Below, piece by piece: positions 45,603 to 54,134 of a DNA stretch of 64,000 nucleotides. The stretch is from an uncultured Bariatricus sp. (GTDB lineage Bacteria; Bacillota; Clostridia; Lachnospirales; Lachnospiraceae), in the NCBI GenBank assembly GCA_934320645.1, contig CAKRFP010000005.1, forward strand, positions 31,278 to 95,277. Direction: 5' to 3'. Each line of letters starts with the position of its first letter. Positions within the stretch are counted from its first letter, which is position 1. Under the pieces are notes generated by a model. The model did not search any database and was not told the origin of the DNA. It worked only from the letters and a program-made list of their open reading frames with translations. Both the position numbers and the translations under genes were made by a program.

Positions 45603-46481
45603 ATGGTGAAACAAAGGGAAGAAGGATTTAAAATACAATTTTCAGATCGCATTGCGGAATTTGCAACAAGGGCACTGTTATACGAAGTGTCGGTTACGCC
45701 GAAGCCGGGACTGGTCGACAGAGCAAATGCAGGTTCCCATCAAGATATGGATTTTTATACATTTTTGAACAGTGCGGTGTCACTGACTCCATATTTTTGT
45801 GAAATGGTTGAAACTGGAATACTCTTGTCTTCTGCAAAACCGGAAGAAACATTTTTTGAGCTACAGGAAATCGGAAAAGCTGCCGAAGCTGCGATGTACC
45901 GTGTGACGAAAAATGTGAATACGCACAAAGGAGCAATCTTTTCGCTTGGAATTCTATGCGGAGCGGCAGGAAGAGTAAGAGGTAATGGAAAAGAATTGTG
46001 TCCAGAAGCGCTGACAGAGGAATGCATTCATATGACGAAAGTTCCGATGGAATACTTTTTTGAAACGAAGGGGGATAAGCAGGATACCGCTGGATGTCGC
46101 TTCTACCGAAAATACGGAATTAAAGGAATCCGTGGAGAAGTGATGACAGGGTTCCCGTCGGTTCGCAAAGAAGGTCTGCCTGTTCTGGAAGGACTTTTAG
46201 ATAAAGGGTATTCATTTGACAGAGCCGGAAGTATTGCTTTACTGCATCTGATTACTGCAACAGTCGATACGAATATGATTACCAGATCCGATTATCTGAC
46301 CTGTATGCGGATCCGGAAGCGACTGCAGAAACTGATCAGTGGAAACCAGATCCTGTCAACTGCCATGATAGAAGCACTGGATGAAGAATTTATCAGAAAT
46401 AATATTTCTCCGGGAGGTTCCGCTGATCTTCTTGCAGTTAGCTGGTTTCTGCATTTTATTAAGAGTGAGAGAATGGAATAA
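45603..46481 (+). CDS. citG: Triphosphoribosyl-dephospho-CoA synthase
   Basis: This 292-residue enzyme makes the precursor of the citrate lyase prosthetic group from ATP and dephospho-CoA. VTPKPGLVDRANAGSHQDMD and NTHKGAIFSLG are diagnostic. It ends the operon. The transferase CitX and the activating ligase CitC, normally nearby, are not in this window. Confidence 0.93.
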   Translation: MVKQREEGFKIQFSDRIAEFATRALLYEVSVTPKPGLVDRANAGSHQDMDFYTFLNSAVSLTPYFCEMVETGILLSSAKPEETFFELQEIGKAAEAAMYRVTKNVNTHKGAIFSLGILCGAAGRVRGNGKELCPEALTEECIHMTKVPMEYFFETKGDKQDTAGCRFYRKYGIKGIRGEVMTGFPSVRKEGLPVLEGLLDKGYSFDRAGSIALLHLITATVDTNMITRSDYLTCMRIRKRLQKLISGNQILSTAMIEALDEEFIRNNISPGGSADLLAVSWFLHFIKSERME

Positions 46482-46497
46482 AGGATTTATGCAGTAG

Positions 46498-46528
46498 AAA
46501 ATCGTCAGCGTGAAAGCTGGCGATTTTT
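46498..46528 (+). terminator. Terminator of the cit operon
   Basis: AAAATCGTCAGC pairs with GCTGGCGATTTT (one G-T) and ends in a T run. Confidence 0.85.
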
Positions 46529-46552
46529 GCCGTTGTTTTGAAGTATAGTAAT

Positions 46553-47180
46553 TTATTCCTTCCCTTTACTTTTGTTCTGTATTGTTCTCATTTTGCTCTT
46601 TGTTATAAATTGATAGTCTGTCCTAAAACCACAGGCTTCATGAAGATCATCCGTAATCTTTTCTCTTTTATATAGTGGGATGAACCCCTGCTCCTGTATT
46701 TCTGCAAAATTCATTGCCTTTAGAGTGTTCAATAATTCTTCACAGGTATATTGCAAATTCATCTTTTTCTCAAGGTAACGGTAGAGTGTTAGGGCGAGAA
46801 AACAGATCAGAAAATGAGCTTTAATCCTGTTCTCACCCTGTAAATAAACTGGTCTTGCAGAAAAATCTGTTTTCATAATACGAAAGCATTTTTCAATCTG
46901 CCATCTGCCTTCACTTACTTTTAAAATATCACTGACATCGTCATCCAATAGATCTGTGCAGATCGCATAAAGACCATCATACTGTGCTTCTTCCGCAATC
47001 TTATCCTCATCCAGGTATTGCTTTATATCTGCAGCCTCCCCATCCTTGGTGCCCATTCTTTTTCTCTAAAGGTTTCAGCGATGTCTGCTCATTTACATTA
47101 ACTGGAAAAAGAGAAAAAGCAAGAGGAATTCCATCCACGTCCATCAGTGAGTGACAAAATTTACTTTTGACACTCACATC
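46553..47180 (-). pseudogene. IS1634-family transposase remnant
   Basis: The C-terminal 167 codons are open (EGRWQIEKCFRIMKTDFSARPV, HFLICFLALTLYRYLEKK), matching the end of IS1634/IS4-type transposases. Upstream, in another frame, LMDVDGIPLAFSLFPVNVNEQTSLKPLEKK matches an earlier part of the same protein. The middle is deleted and the frame shifted. No complete inverted terminal repeats are seen. Confidence 0.8.
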
Positions 47181-47233
47181 ATAGTATAAATTGTTTTACA
47201 TCTCAATCATTCTTTTGATGTGAGAAAATGCTG

Positions 47234-47262
47234 TTGACAGGTTTCGGGAAAGAGTTCAAAAT
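47234..47262 (+). promoter_or_regulatory. Possible promoter of the AEC transporter
   Basis: TTGACA (47234-47239), 17 bp, CAAAAT (47257-47262). Confidence 0.4.
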
Positions 47263-47302
47263 AACGATATGCAAATATAAATGAGTAGGATGAGGAACGA
47301 TT

Positions 47303-48247
47303 ATGGAAAATTTAATTTTCAGTTTGAATGCGACGATTCCGATATTTTTAATGATGTTACTCGGAATGTTATTCAGAAAACTGGGGTGGATGGATGAAGT
47401 CTTTGCGGCAAAGATGAATAAGTTTGTATTTCTGGTTCCGCTTCCGGTGTTGCTTTTTGAACAGCTGGCGACCGTGGATTTTTCGGAAGTATGGGATATT
47501 AAGTTTATTCTTTTTTGTTTTGTGGTGACGGCGATCAGTATTACGATATCAACTTTGATTTCACTGCTGTGGAAAGACCGGAGCATTAAAGGCGAATTTA
47601 TACAGGCGACTTACCGGAGCAGTGCGGCGCTTCTTGGAATTGCTTTTATCCAGAATATTTATGGAACTGCGGGAATGGCACCGCTTATGATTATTGGAAG
47701 TGTGCCGCTTTATAATATTATGGCGGTTGTGGTACTTTCATTCTTCAAACCTGGGAATAATTCTTTTGATAAGGCACTGGTAAAGAAAACGCTGAAGGGG
47801 ATTGTGACGAATCCGATCATTATTGGAATTGTGGCGGGATTTGTCTGGTCTGCGCTTAAGCTTCCGATGCCATTGATTTTACATAAGACGGTATCAAGTA
47901 TCGGTGCGACAGCGACGCCGATGGGACTGATGTCGATGGGTGCAACATTTGAGATGAAAAAGGCAACATCGAAGATGAAACCTACACTTGTTGCTGTGTT
48001 TATGAAATTAATTGGATTTTGTGCGATATTTTTGCCGATGGCAGCGATGCTTGGATTTAGAAATGAGCAATTGATTGCGATTCTGGTAATGCTTGGATCC
48101 GCTACGACGGTCAGCTGTTTTGTTATGGCAAGGAATATGGGACATGAGGGAACACTTAGTTCCGGAGTGATTATGATGACGACGTTGTTGAGTGCGTTTA
48201 CGCTTACGATGTGGCTGGATGTGCTGAGATCGTTTGGGTTGGTGTAG
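47303..48247 (+). CDS. AEC-family (auxin efflux carrier type) transporter
   Basis: This 314-residue permease has ten predicted helices in two inverted halves (LNATIPIFLMMLLGMLFRKLGWM; later ATPMGLMSMGATFEMKK, LGSATTVSCFVMARNM). Bacterial AEC proteins export or exchange malate and other small carboxylates, so a link with the neighbouring citrate locus is possible, although an IS remnant lies between. Confidence 0.87.
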   Translation: MENLIFSLNATIPIFLMMLLGMLFRKLGWMDEVFAAKMNKFVFLVPLPVLLFEQLATVDFSEVWDIKFILFCFVVTAISITISTLISLLWKDRSIKGEFIQATYRSSAALLGIAFIQNIYGTAGMAPLMIIGSVPLYNIMAVVVLSFFKPGNNSFDKALVKKTLKGIVTNPIIIGIVAGFVWSALKLPMPLILHKTVSSIGATATPMGLMSMGATFEMKKATSKMKPTLVAVFMKLIGFCAIFLPMAAMLGFRNEQLIAILVMLGSATTVSCFVMARNMGHEGTLSSGVIMMTTLLSAFTLTMWLDVLRSFGLV

Positions 48248-48259
48248 AGTGGAAAAATT

Positions 48260-48288
48260 TTGACATATTTATGATTGAGTGATAATAT
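48260..48288 (+). promoter_or_regulatory. Promoter of the candidate antitoxin RNA
   Basis: TTGACA (48260-48265), 17 bp, TAATAT (48283-48288). It begins 13 bp after the AEC stop and reads into a stretch without a gene on this strand. Confidence 0.75.
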
Positions 48289-48294
48289 GAATAT

Positions 48295-48388
48295 AGAAAA
48301 AGGGTGGTACCGATAGACGGTTAGCCCACTTAACTATTTAGAATATCAAAGATAGTCGCCTAGTTTGCAGACCGGGGCGGCTATTTTT
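48295..48388 (+). ncRNA. Candidate type I antitoxin RNA
   Basis: About 94 nt from the promoter at 48260 to a terminator hairpin ATAGTCGCC (48352) / GGCGGCTAT (48376) followed by TTTTT. Its 3' end overlaps the stop codon of the small hydrophobic peptide gene on the opposite strand, so it is antisense to the 3' end of that mRNA, and wholly antisense if the mRNA reads through. Confidence 0.6.
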
Positions 48389-48591
48389 GTGACTTATTAT
48401 GATCTTTGCCGAATGTGTATCCGGCACAAAAGCAGCTGATGCCAAAGCTTGCAACTGCAATGAAATCCAAAATACTCATTAGCTTAGCCCTCCTTTCCAG
48501 TGGATTCCGTTTCAGGTTTCTATGTAATCAGAGGGGGAAGTCCACAGTCCCTCTGGTGAAGGACTAACCGCCTACCGTTATGGTAGCACCC
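48302..48591. repeat. Inverted repeat bracketing the toxin locus
   Basis: GGGTGGTACC...ACGGTTAG at 48302-48324 is repeated, inverted, at 48564-48591 (GGGTGCTACC...GCGGTTAG on the minus strand). Both converging transcripts therefore begin with nearly the same sequence. Confidence 0.65.
48381..48479 (-). CDS. Small hydrophobic peptide, candidate type I toxin (32 residues)
   Basis: The peptide runs MSILDFIAVASFGISC, then FCAGYTFGKDHNKSQK: a single hydrophobic helix followed by a charged tail, the plan of Fst/TxpA/holin-like type I toxins that act at the membrane. It has a strong site AAAGGAGG upstream of the ATG. A promoter TTGCAA-N17-TATACT can be placed at 48628-48600, giving a leader of about 115 nt. 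No match to a named toxin is claimed. Confidence 0.6.
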   Translation of the reverse strand: MSILDFIAVASFGISCFCAGYTFGKDHNKSQK

Positions 48592-48599
48592 GTGAGTTG

Positions 48600-48628
48600 A
48601 GTATAGCAGTATGTGGGGGAGGTTGCAA
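48600..48628 (-). promoter_or_regulatory. Possible promoter of the candidate toxin mRNA
   Basis: Minus strand TTGCAA (48628-48623), 17 bp, TATACT (48605-48600). Confidence 0.5.
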
Positions 48629-48856
48629 TTGTGCAAAAGGGAGATTTTGGCGCGGAGGGGCGCGAAGGCGCTGCGCTGTTCGCTTGGGAGATGGGTGCCA
48701 GGGGCGGGGAAGGCGCTGGCGCTGTTCCCCTTGGGGAGTGGTGTGTTTTAGATAAGAAAGTTTGTTGGTCGAATGATTTAGGGGAGGAGCAGTGCACCAC
48801 AGCTCGTGAACCTGGCGGTTCATTCGCTGTGCGAGCTATCGCTCTATCAAAATAAA
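48606..48856. other. GC-rich intergenic stretch without a recognised gene
   Basis: A short GC-rich island (48640-48740) holds two imperfect copies of GAAGGCGCTG..CGCTGTTC at 48664 and 48709. An 80-codon frame crosses it but its composition is low-complexity Gly/Ala/Glu without similarity to any family I know. Confidence 0.4.
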
Positions 48857-48857
48857 A

Positions 48858-48900
48858 AAATAGCCAAATTTTCATGCGAGCATGAAATTTGGCTATTCTT
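48858..48900. terminator. Bidirectional terminator after asnB
   Basis: AATAGCCAAATTTTCATGC pairs with GCATGAAATTTGGCTATT (one bulge), with A and T runs on both sides. Confidence 0.9.
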
Positions 48901-48916
48901 TTATTTTGGCACTGCT

Positions 48917-50752
48917 CTATCTGAGGACAAAGTACTGTTCATACCACAGTAGGAATGAATATACTGTATAAATCTTTCTATGATAATTTCCAACTTTATT
49001 CTTATGATCTTCCAGCCATTTCAGCAGTAATTCCTGATTGAAGAATTCGGATACGAAGTCTTTCTGGAACATTTCTTTTACTTTATTATAGTATTTATCT
49101 TCCCGGAGCCATACTCTGAATGGTACGAGGAATCCGAGTTTTTTACGTTTTGCCCAGTCCATTGGGATGTGGGAGAGGGCGGAGGTACGGAAGGCTTTTT
49201 TGGTTTCCATGCCGTCTACGCAGTATTTGCTGTCGATGCTGCGGGCGAGTTCCCAGACTTTTTTGTCGAGGTATGGTACACGCAGTTCGAGGGAGTGTGC
49301 CATGGTCATCTTATCTGCTTTGAGCAGGATGTCGTGTGGCAGCCACAGGTGCATATCGAGGAAGAGCTTTTTGTGGAGGTCGTCCTGATCTTTTACCTGG
49401 TCGAAGTACGGTTTGGTTACGTCCTGGTAGCGCATCTTGCTCTTGTATGCAGGAGCGAGTACTTCATCTGCTTCTTCGTTGTCCATGATGAATGCCTGGC
49501 CGATGTAGGAATCTTCTACGGAAGTTGCATTTCTCTTGAGGAAGTTAAGTCCTCTCTTGTCTGGCTGGTGTTTTGCCCAGTCTCCGAGTTTTTTACGGAT
49601 AGATGCCGGTACGATCTTGCGGTACATATCACCGGATTTGCTAGGAATATATGTCTCGTATCCACCGAACATCTCATCTGCGCCTTCTCCACTTAAGACT
49701 ACTTTTACATCTTTGGCTGCGAGCTGTGACAGATAGTACAGAGGAACAGCGGAAAGGTTGGCATGTGGTTCATCGGAATGATACTGAACCTCCGGCAGAG
49801 CATCGAAGAATTCGTCAGAAGAGATTTCTTTCTTTGCATTGCTCATATGAAGGATATCGCACAGATCCTTGGAGAAGGTTGTCTCATCGAATCCGCCGAC
49901 TTCAAATCCTACGGAATAGGTCCTCATTGGTTTTACAGTAGATGCGATATAGCTTGAATCAACACCACCTGAAAGGAAGGATCCTACTTCTACATCAGCA
50001 ATCTGATGGTAATCAACAGAATCCTGAATTGTCTCACCGATGAGTTTTACTGTCTCGTCAAAGCTGCGGTCTTTTTTTGCATAAGTCGGATCGAAGTATT
50101 TTGTTTTCTTAAGTTCTTTTCCATCATAAGTGAAGTATGTTCCGGGTTCCAGTTTGAATACACCTTTGAACATGGTCTCAAGGAGTGGAGTGTACTGGAA
50201 AATCAGATACATCTTGAGGGCATCTTTGTTGACCTCTTTATGAAAATGTGGGTGAGCCAGGAAGGACTTGATCTCAGAACCGAATAAAAGGCTTCCATTC
50301 ATCTGTGCATAGTAGAATGGTTTGATTCCGAAGTAGTCTCTTGCTCCGAATAAGTTGTGGGTTTCTTTATCGTAAATTACAAATGCGAACATTCCGCGGA
50401 GCATAGAAGCAATTTTTTCTCCATAGGTCTTGTATCCCTGAAGAATAACTTCTGTATCGGAGTTTGTCTGGAACTGACATCCGTGTTTCTCAATCAGTTC
50501 TTTACGGATCTCCTGATAGTTGTAAATTTCTCCGTTGAAAATAATGACATGTTTGCCATCTGCGCTGTGAATCGGCTGAGATCCGCCTTCAAGGTCGATG
50601 ATACTCAGACGGCGGAAGCCAAGGGCTACATAATCATCGACAAAGCTTCCCTTGCTGTCAGGTCCGCGGTGGGCAATGCGTTCACCCATCTGGTCGATGA
50701 CTTCTTCTCTATTAAAATCGCCGGCGCCATAATAGCCTGCAAATCCACACAT
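48917..50752 (-). CDS. asnB: Glutamine-hydrolysing asparagine synthase
   Basis: This 611-residue enzyme makes asparagine from aspartate, ATP and glutamine. The catalytic Cys is directly after Met (MCGFAGYY), as needed for the Ntn glutaminase; AHRGPDSKG, NGEIYNYQEIR and the ATP loop FLSGGVDSSYIAS follow, with SGEGADEMFGGY. The start at 50752 is fixed by the need for Cys2 and by AAAGGATG upstream; an in-frame start ten codons earlier is rejected. Confidence 0.96.
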   Translation of the reverse strand: MCGFAGYYGAGDFNREEVIDQMGERIAHRGPDSKGSFVDDYVALGFRRLSIIDLEGGSQPIHSADGKHVIIFNGEIYNYQEIRKELIEKHGCQFQTNSDTEVILQGYKTYGEKIASMLRGMFAFVIYDKETHNLFGARDYFGIKPFYYAQMNGSLLFGSEIKSFLAHPHFHKEVNKDALKMYLIFQYTPLLETMFKGVFKLEPGTYFTYDGKELKKTKYFDPTYAKKDRSFDETVKLIGETIQDSVDYHQIADVEVGSFLSGGVDSSYIASTVKPMRTYSVGFEVGGFDETTFSKDLCDILHMSNAKKEISSDEFFDALPEVQYHSDEPHANLSAVPLYYLSQLAAKDVKVVLSGEGADEMFGGYETYIPSKSGDMYRKIVPASIRKKLGDWAKHQPDKRGLNFLKRNATSVEDSYIGQAFIMDNEEADEVLAPAYKSKMRYQDVTKPYFDQVKDQDDLHKKLFLDMHLWLPHDILLKADKMTMAHSLELRVPYLDKKVWELARSIDSKYCVDGMETKKAFRTSALSHIPMDWAKRKKLGFLVPFRVWLREDKYYNKVKEMFQKDFVSEFFNQELLLKWLEDHKNKVGNYHRKIYTVYSFLLWYEQYFVLR

Positions 50753-50826
50753 AAATTGCACATCCTTTCTGAATTGATACATATTAAAAATATTATAGTA
50801 ACTTAATTTTGCCTGTAGATTTATTT

Positions 50827-50856
50827 ATTATACCATAGTCTATATAAGATTAACAA
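50827..50856 (-). promoter_or_regulatory. Promoter of asnB
   Basis: Minus strand TTGTTA (50856-50851), 18 bp, TATAAT (50832-50827). Confidence 0.6.
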
Positions 50857-50872
50857 GGGATAAAAAACCGGA

Positions 50873-50916
50873 AAGGAATATCCAATAAAATCAGTAGGAT
50901 ATTCCTTGCATATTTT
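50873..50916 (+). terminator. Hairpin with T run between asnB and the PPTase gene
   Basis: AAGGAATATCC (50873-50883) pairs perfectly with GGATATTCCTT (50897-50907); GCATA and six T follow. It resembles a terminator but no plus-strand gene precedes it; it may be an attenuator of the downstream gene. Confidence 0.55.
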
Positions 50917-50987
50917 TTACAGGTGTTATATAGTGAAAAATGCAGATAAATGCGGAAAAGCCGGCAAAGAAAAGAGGAATCCGGGAA

Positions 50988-51650
50988 ATGGAAAAGGTAA
51001 AAACTTTCCTGGCAGATATATCTGATCTGCTTGATGAGAAAAATTATCAAAAAATTTATGAAAAAGTTCCGGTGTTCCGACAGGAAAAAGCAGACCGGCT
51101 AAGGCACAGGGAGGATCAGGCTCAAAGCGTGGGTGCATGGTATCTTTGGATGAAGATACAGGAGAGACACCAGATACCGAAGGATGCAGGGCAGTCCTTT
51201 AATTTATCACATTCGGGGAAATATGTTCTGTGTAGCGCAGGCGTATCCGGAGAGCGGGTAGGCTGTGACATCGAATGTATGCGAAAATATCATGAAAGGC
51301 TGGCAGAAAAATATTTTTGTTCTTCTGAATATGAGAGGATCCGGAATGCAGATGAAGCAGAGCAGACGGAAATGTTCTACCGCTACTGGGTTTTAAAAGA
51401 AAGCTTTTTAAAAGCGACGCGCAAAGGCCTTGTGATGGGATTGAATACCAGCGAGATCCGGATTCCGAAGCAGGGAGATCCGTTTTTGTTAAGGCAGCCG
51501 GAAGAGATCCGGGAAACTTATTATTTAAAAGAATATCAGACAGATGGAGCAAGGATTGCGGTCTGCTCAACGAATCCGAATTTTGACGAAAATATTTTGG
51601 ATATGACAGATATTTACAAAAGAGAAATGATTGTGGAACTTAAAGATTGA
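50988..51650 (+). CDS. 4'-phosphopantetheinyl transferase, Sfp type
   Basis: This 220-residue enzyme transfers phosphopantetheine from CoA to carrier proteins. FNLSHSGKYVLCSAG, VGCDIECMRKYHERLAEKYF with the metal-binding Asp, and the WVLKESFLKATRKGL motif are the family signatures. The ATG at 50988 follows AGAGGA; an upstream ATG at 50940 has no ribosome site. No polyketide or peptide synthase is present in the window, so its target is unknown. Confidence 0.9.
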   Translation: MEKVKTFLADISDLLDEKNYQKIYEKVPVFRQEKADRLRHREDQAQSVGAWYLWMKIQERHQIPKDAGQSFNLSHSGKYVLCSAGVSGERVGCDIECMRKYHERLAEKYFCSSEYERIRNADEAEQTEMFYRYWVLKESFLKATRKGLVMGLNTSEIRIPKQGDPFLLRQPEEIRETYYLKEYQTDGARIAVCSTNPNFDENILDMTDIYKREMIVELKD

Positions 51651-51724
51651 AAATAAGCCAATGAAACAAGAAGTGGATTGGTTAAGAGTTTACAGGTATT
51701 TTATGAGAGAAGAAGGAGAAGAAG

Positions 51725-52480
51725 ATGCTTACACAATTTTCGAGAACAGAACTGCTTCTTGGTAAAGAGGCGATGGATAAACTGAAGAATTCAAGAGTTG
51801 CCGTATTTGGAATCGGCGGAGTCGGCGGTTATGTGTGCGAGGCACTGGTGCGAAGCGGAGTCGGTGCATTTGACCTGATCGATGATGACAAGGTATGTCT
51901 TACCAACTTAAACCGTCAGATCATTGCAACCAGAAAGACCGTTGGAAAATACAAAACAGATGTTATGAAGGAGAGAATGCTGGAGATTAATCCGGACGTG
52001 GATGTGCGAATCCACAAATGCTTCTTCCTTCCGGAAAATGCAGATGAATTTCCGTTTGATGAGTATGATTATGTAGTTGATGCAGTTGATACTGTGACTG
52101 CAAAGATTGAGCTTGTCATGAAATCGCAGGCAATGAATGTGCCGATCATCAGCAGTATGGGAGCCGGAAATAAGCTGGATGCAAGTGCATTTAAAGTGGC
52201 TGATATCTATAAGACACAGATGTGTCCGCTTGCAAAAGTTATGCGCCGGGAGTTAAAGAAGCGTCATGTTAAGAAGCTGAAAGTTGTTTATTCAGAAGAG
52301 AAACCGACCAGACCGATCGAGGATATGTCGATCAGCTGCAGAAACCATTGCATCTGTCCGCCAGGAGCAAAGCATAAATGTACGGAGAGGAGAGATATTC
52401 CGGGAAGTGTGGCATTTGTGCCATCTGTAGTCGGATTGATTATCGCAGGGGAAGTAGTGAAGGACCTCTGTGCAAAATAA
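51725..52480 (+). CDS. tcdA: tRNA threonylcarbamoyladenosine dehydratase
   Basis: This 251-residue E1-like (ThiF/MoeB fold) enzyme cyclises t6A37 to ct6A in tRNA using ATP. FSRTELLLGKEAMDKL, the nucleotide loop VFGIGGVGGYVCEAL, DLIDDDKVCLTNLNRQ and IISSMGAGNKLD are diagnostic. CRNHCICPPGAKHKC, a cysteine cluster, could bind a metal. Confidence 0.93.
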   Translation: MLTQFSRTELLLGKEAMDKLKNSRVAVFGIGGVGGYVCEALVRSGVGAFDLIDDDKVCLTNLNRQIIATRKTVGKYKTDVMKERMLEINPDVDVRIHKCFFLPENADEFPFDEYDYVVDAVDTVTAKIELVMKSQAMNVPIISSMGAGNKLDASAFKVADIYKTQMCPLAKVMRRELKKRHVKKLKVVYSEEKPTRPIEDMSISCRNHCICPPGAKHKCTERRDIPGSVAFVPSVVGLIIAGEVVKDLCAK

Positions 52481-52518
52481 AAATAAAATCGCGGGCGCCC
52501 CTGCGGGGCGCATATCAA

Positions 52519-52569
52519 AGCCAGGCGTTTGCTGTCAGAACTTGCAGCAAATGCCTGGTTTTTTTGTTT
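52519..52569 (+). terminator. Intrinsic terminator after tcdA
   Basis: GCCAGGCGTTTGCTG pairs with CAGCAAATGCCTGG, followed by TTTTTTT. A GC-rich hairpin (GGGCGCCCC..GGGGCGC) lies just before it. Confidence 0.9.
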
Positions 52570-52658
52570 CATTCTTTTTTCACAGATTCCCCCTAATTTA
52601 CACACATTTTACTTTTATAATTTCCCCGTGATCATTCAACAAGAGTAAGGGAGGCAGT

Positions 52659-53465
52659 ATGGCAGAGCAAAATGTATTTAAGCGGATTGAAAAGAAATAT
52701 CAGCTAAGCCTTGAGCAGTGTGAAGCTTTTCTTGAAAAAGCCGGGAACAGGATCTGTATGGATGAATATGGACTTCATACGATCCACAATATTTACTACG
52801 ATACAGATAACTACAGGCTGATCCGCAATTCTCTGGAAAAACCGAAATATAAAGAGAAGTTCCGCATTCGCGGTTACGGAGAAGTGAATGAAAACAGCCG
52901 GATTTTTCTGGAAATCAAGAAAAAATATAAGGGCATTGTATTCAAGCGAAGGCTGGCGCTTCCGGCAGATCAGGCAAAGGCTTATCTCGAAGAAGGAAGA
53001 AAGCCCGAGGAGCAGAACCAGATTTTCCGGGAAATTGATTATTTTATAAAGTTCTACCATCCGGTTCCAAGAGTCTATCTGGCTTATGACAGGAGAGCCT
53101 ATTATGGCATAACAGATCCGGGACTCCGTCTGACGATCGACCAGAATATCCGCAGCAGATACGAAAAGCTGGATCTTGGGTATGATGGGGAATGTCAGGT
53201 ACTGGATCCGGACAGTTATCTGATGGAAGTTAAGGTTCCGGATGCTTATCCGATGTGGCTCGCGGATCTGCTTTGTGAGCTTAAGATTTATCCGGTTTCA
53301 TTTTCAAAATATGGAACGGTCTATAGCAACTCGATTCGAAGTGGCGAGATCACAATGCATGCAGTGAGACCACAGATCAGTAAAAATGTAAAAAATGAGA
53401 GAAACGAAACAGTAACAGGGAATCAGGGAAAGGAAGAAGAGGCGATATGTTTACAAGTATTTTAA
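52659..53465 (+). CDS. VTC-domain protein (polyphosphate polymerase-like)
   Basis: This 268-residue protein has the VTC tunnel domain: FKRIEKKYQLS at the start, YYDTDNYRLIRNSLEKPKYKEKFRIRGYGE, FLEIKKKYKGIVFKRRL and the acidic residue in DSYLMEVKVPDAYP. In yeast the domain makes polyphosphate from ATP; for bacterial members this is not shown generally. It overlaps the next gene by 19 bp and starts a three-gene group with DUF4956 and a secreted beta-helix protein. Confidence 0.85.
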   Translation: MAEQNVFKRIEKKYQLSLEQCEAFLEKAGNRICMDEYGLHTIHNIYYDTDNYRLIRNSLEKPKYKEKFRIRGYGEVNENSRIFLEIKKKYKGIVFKRRLALPADQAKAYLEEGRKPEEQNQIFREIDYFIKFYHPVPRVYLAYDRRAYYGITDPGLRLTIDQNIRSRYEKLDLGYDGECQVLDPDSYLMEVKVPDAYPMWLADLLCELKIYPVSFSKYGTVYSNSIRSGEITMHAVRPQISKNVKNERNETVTGNQGKEEEAICLQVF

Positions 53466-54121
53466 GTAGTGTGGAAGGAAATCTGACAATGCAGAACGGA
53501 CTTTTGTGTACGGTGGTATCCGTTGTACTTGGGGTTCTGATTGCAGTGATCTATATGCAGCAGGGGAATTACAGCAAAAATTTTGTAGTGACACTTGCAA
53601 TGATGCCGGTACTGGTGCAGGTTGTGATTATGATGGTAAACGGAAATGTAGGAACAAGCGTAGCGGTTCTTGGAACCTTTGGTCTGGTGCGTTTCCGTTC
53701 CGTGCCGGGAACATCCCGGGAGATTGCAAATATTTTCTTTGCAATGGCAGTCGGACTTGCGACCGGAATGGGCTATCTTACATTTTCAGTAGCAATGGTA
53801 GTTGTAATCGGTGGTATGTTCCTGCTTCTCGGAAAGACTTCATTTGGTGAGAGAAAATATAATGAAAAGGATTTGCGGATCACGATTGCAGAGGATTTGG
53901 ATTATACGGATATTTTTGAAGATATTTTTGCGGAATATACTTCAAAATCCAGTCTGGAGCAGGTGAAGACGACAAATCTCGGAAGTATGTATGAACTGAA
54001 ATATCACATTACCCTGAAAGATGCAAAAAAGGAAAAAGAAATGATCGACCAGCTCCGCTGCAGAAACGGAAATCTGACGATTATTTGTGGAAAACGTTCA
54101 ACTCTTCAGGAAGAATTATAA
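53447..54121 (+). CDS. DUF4956 membrane protein
   Basis: This 224-residue protein has about four membrane helices in its first 130 residues (GLLCTVVSVVLGVLIAVIYM; FVVTLAMMPVLVQVVIMMV) with the conserved VLGTFGLVRFRSVPGTSREIANIFFAMAVGLATGMGY, then a cytoplasmic alpha/beta domain. Its function is not known. Genes of this family regularly sit beside VTC-domain genes, as here, so the two products probably work together at the membrane. Confidence 0.85.
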   Translation: MFTSILSSVEGNLTMQNGLLCTVVSVVLGVLIAVIYMQQGNYSKNFVVTLAMMPVLVQVVIMMVNGNVGTSVAVLGTFGLVRFRSVPGTSREIANIFFAMAVGLATGMGYLTFSVAMVVVIGGMFLLLGKTSFGERKYNEKDLRITIAEDLDYTDIFEDIFAEYTSKSSLEQVKTTNLGSMYELKYHITLKDAKKEKEMIDQLRCRNGNLTIICGKRSTLQEEL

Positions 54122-54134
54122 GAGGTGACTAGCT

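Noticed and set aside
48613..48855. 80-codon plus-strand frame in the GC-rich island
   Set aside because: Low-complexity composition, no good ribosome site, overlaps the candidate toxin promoter.
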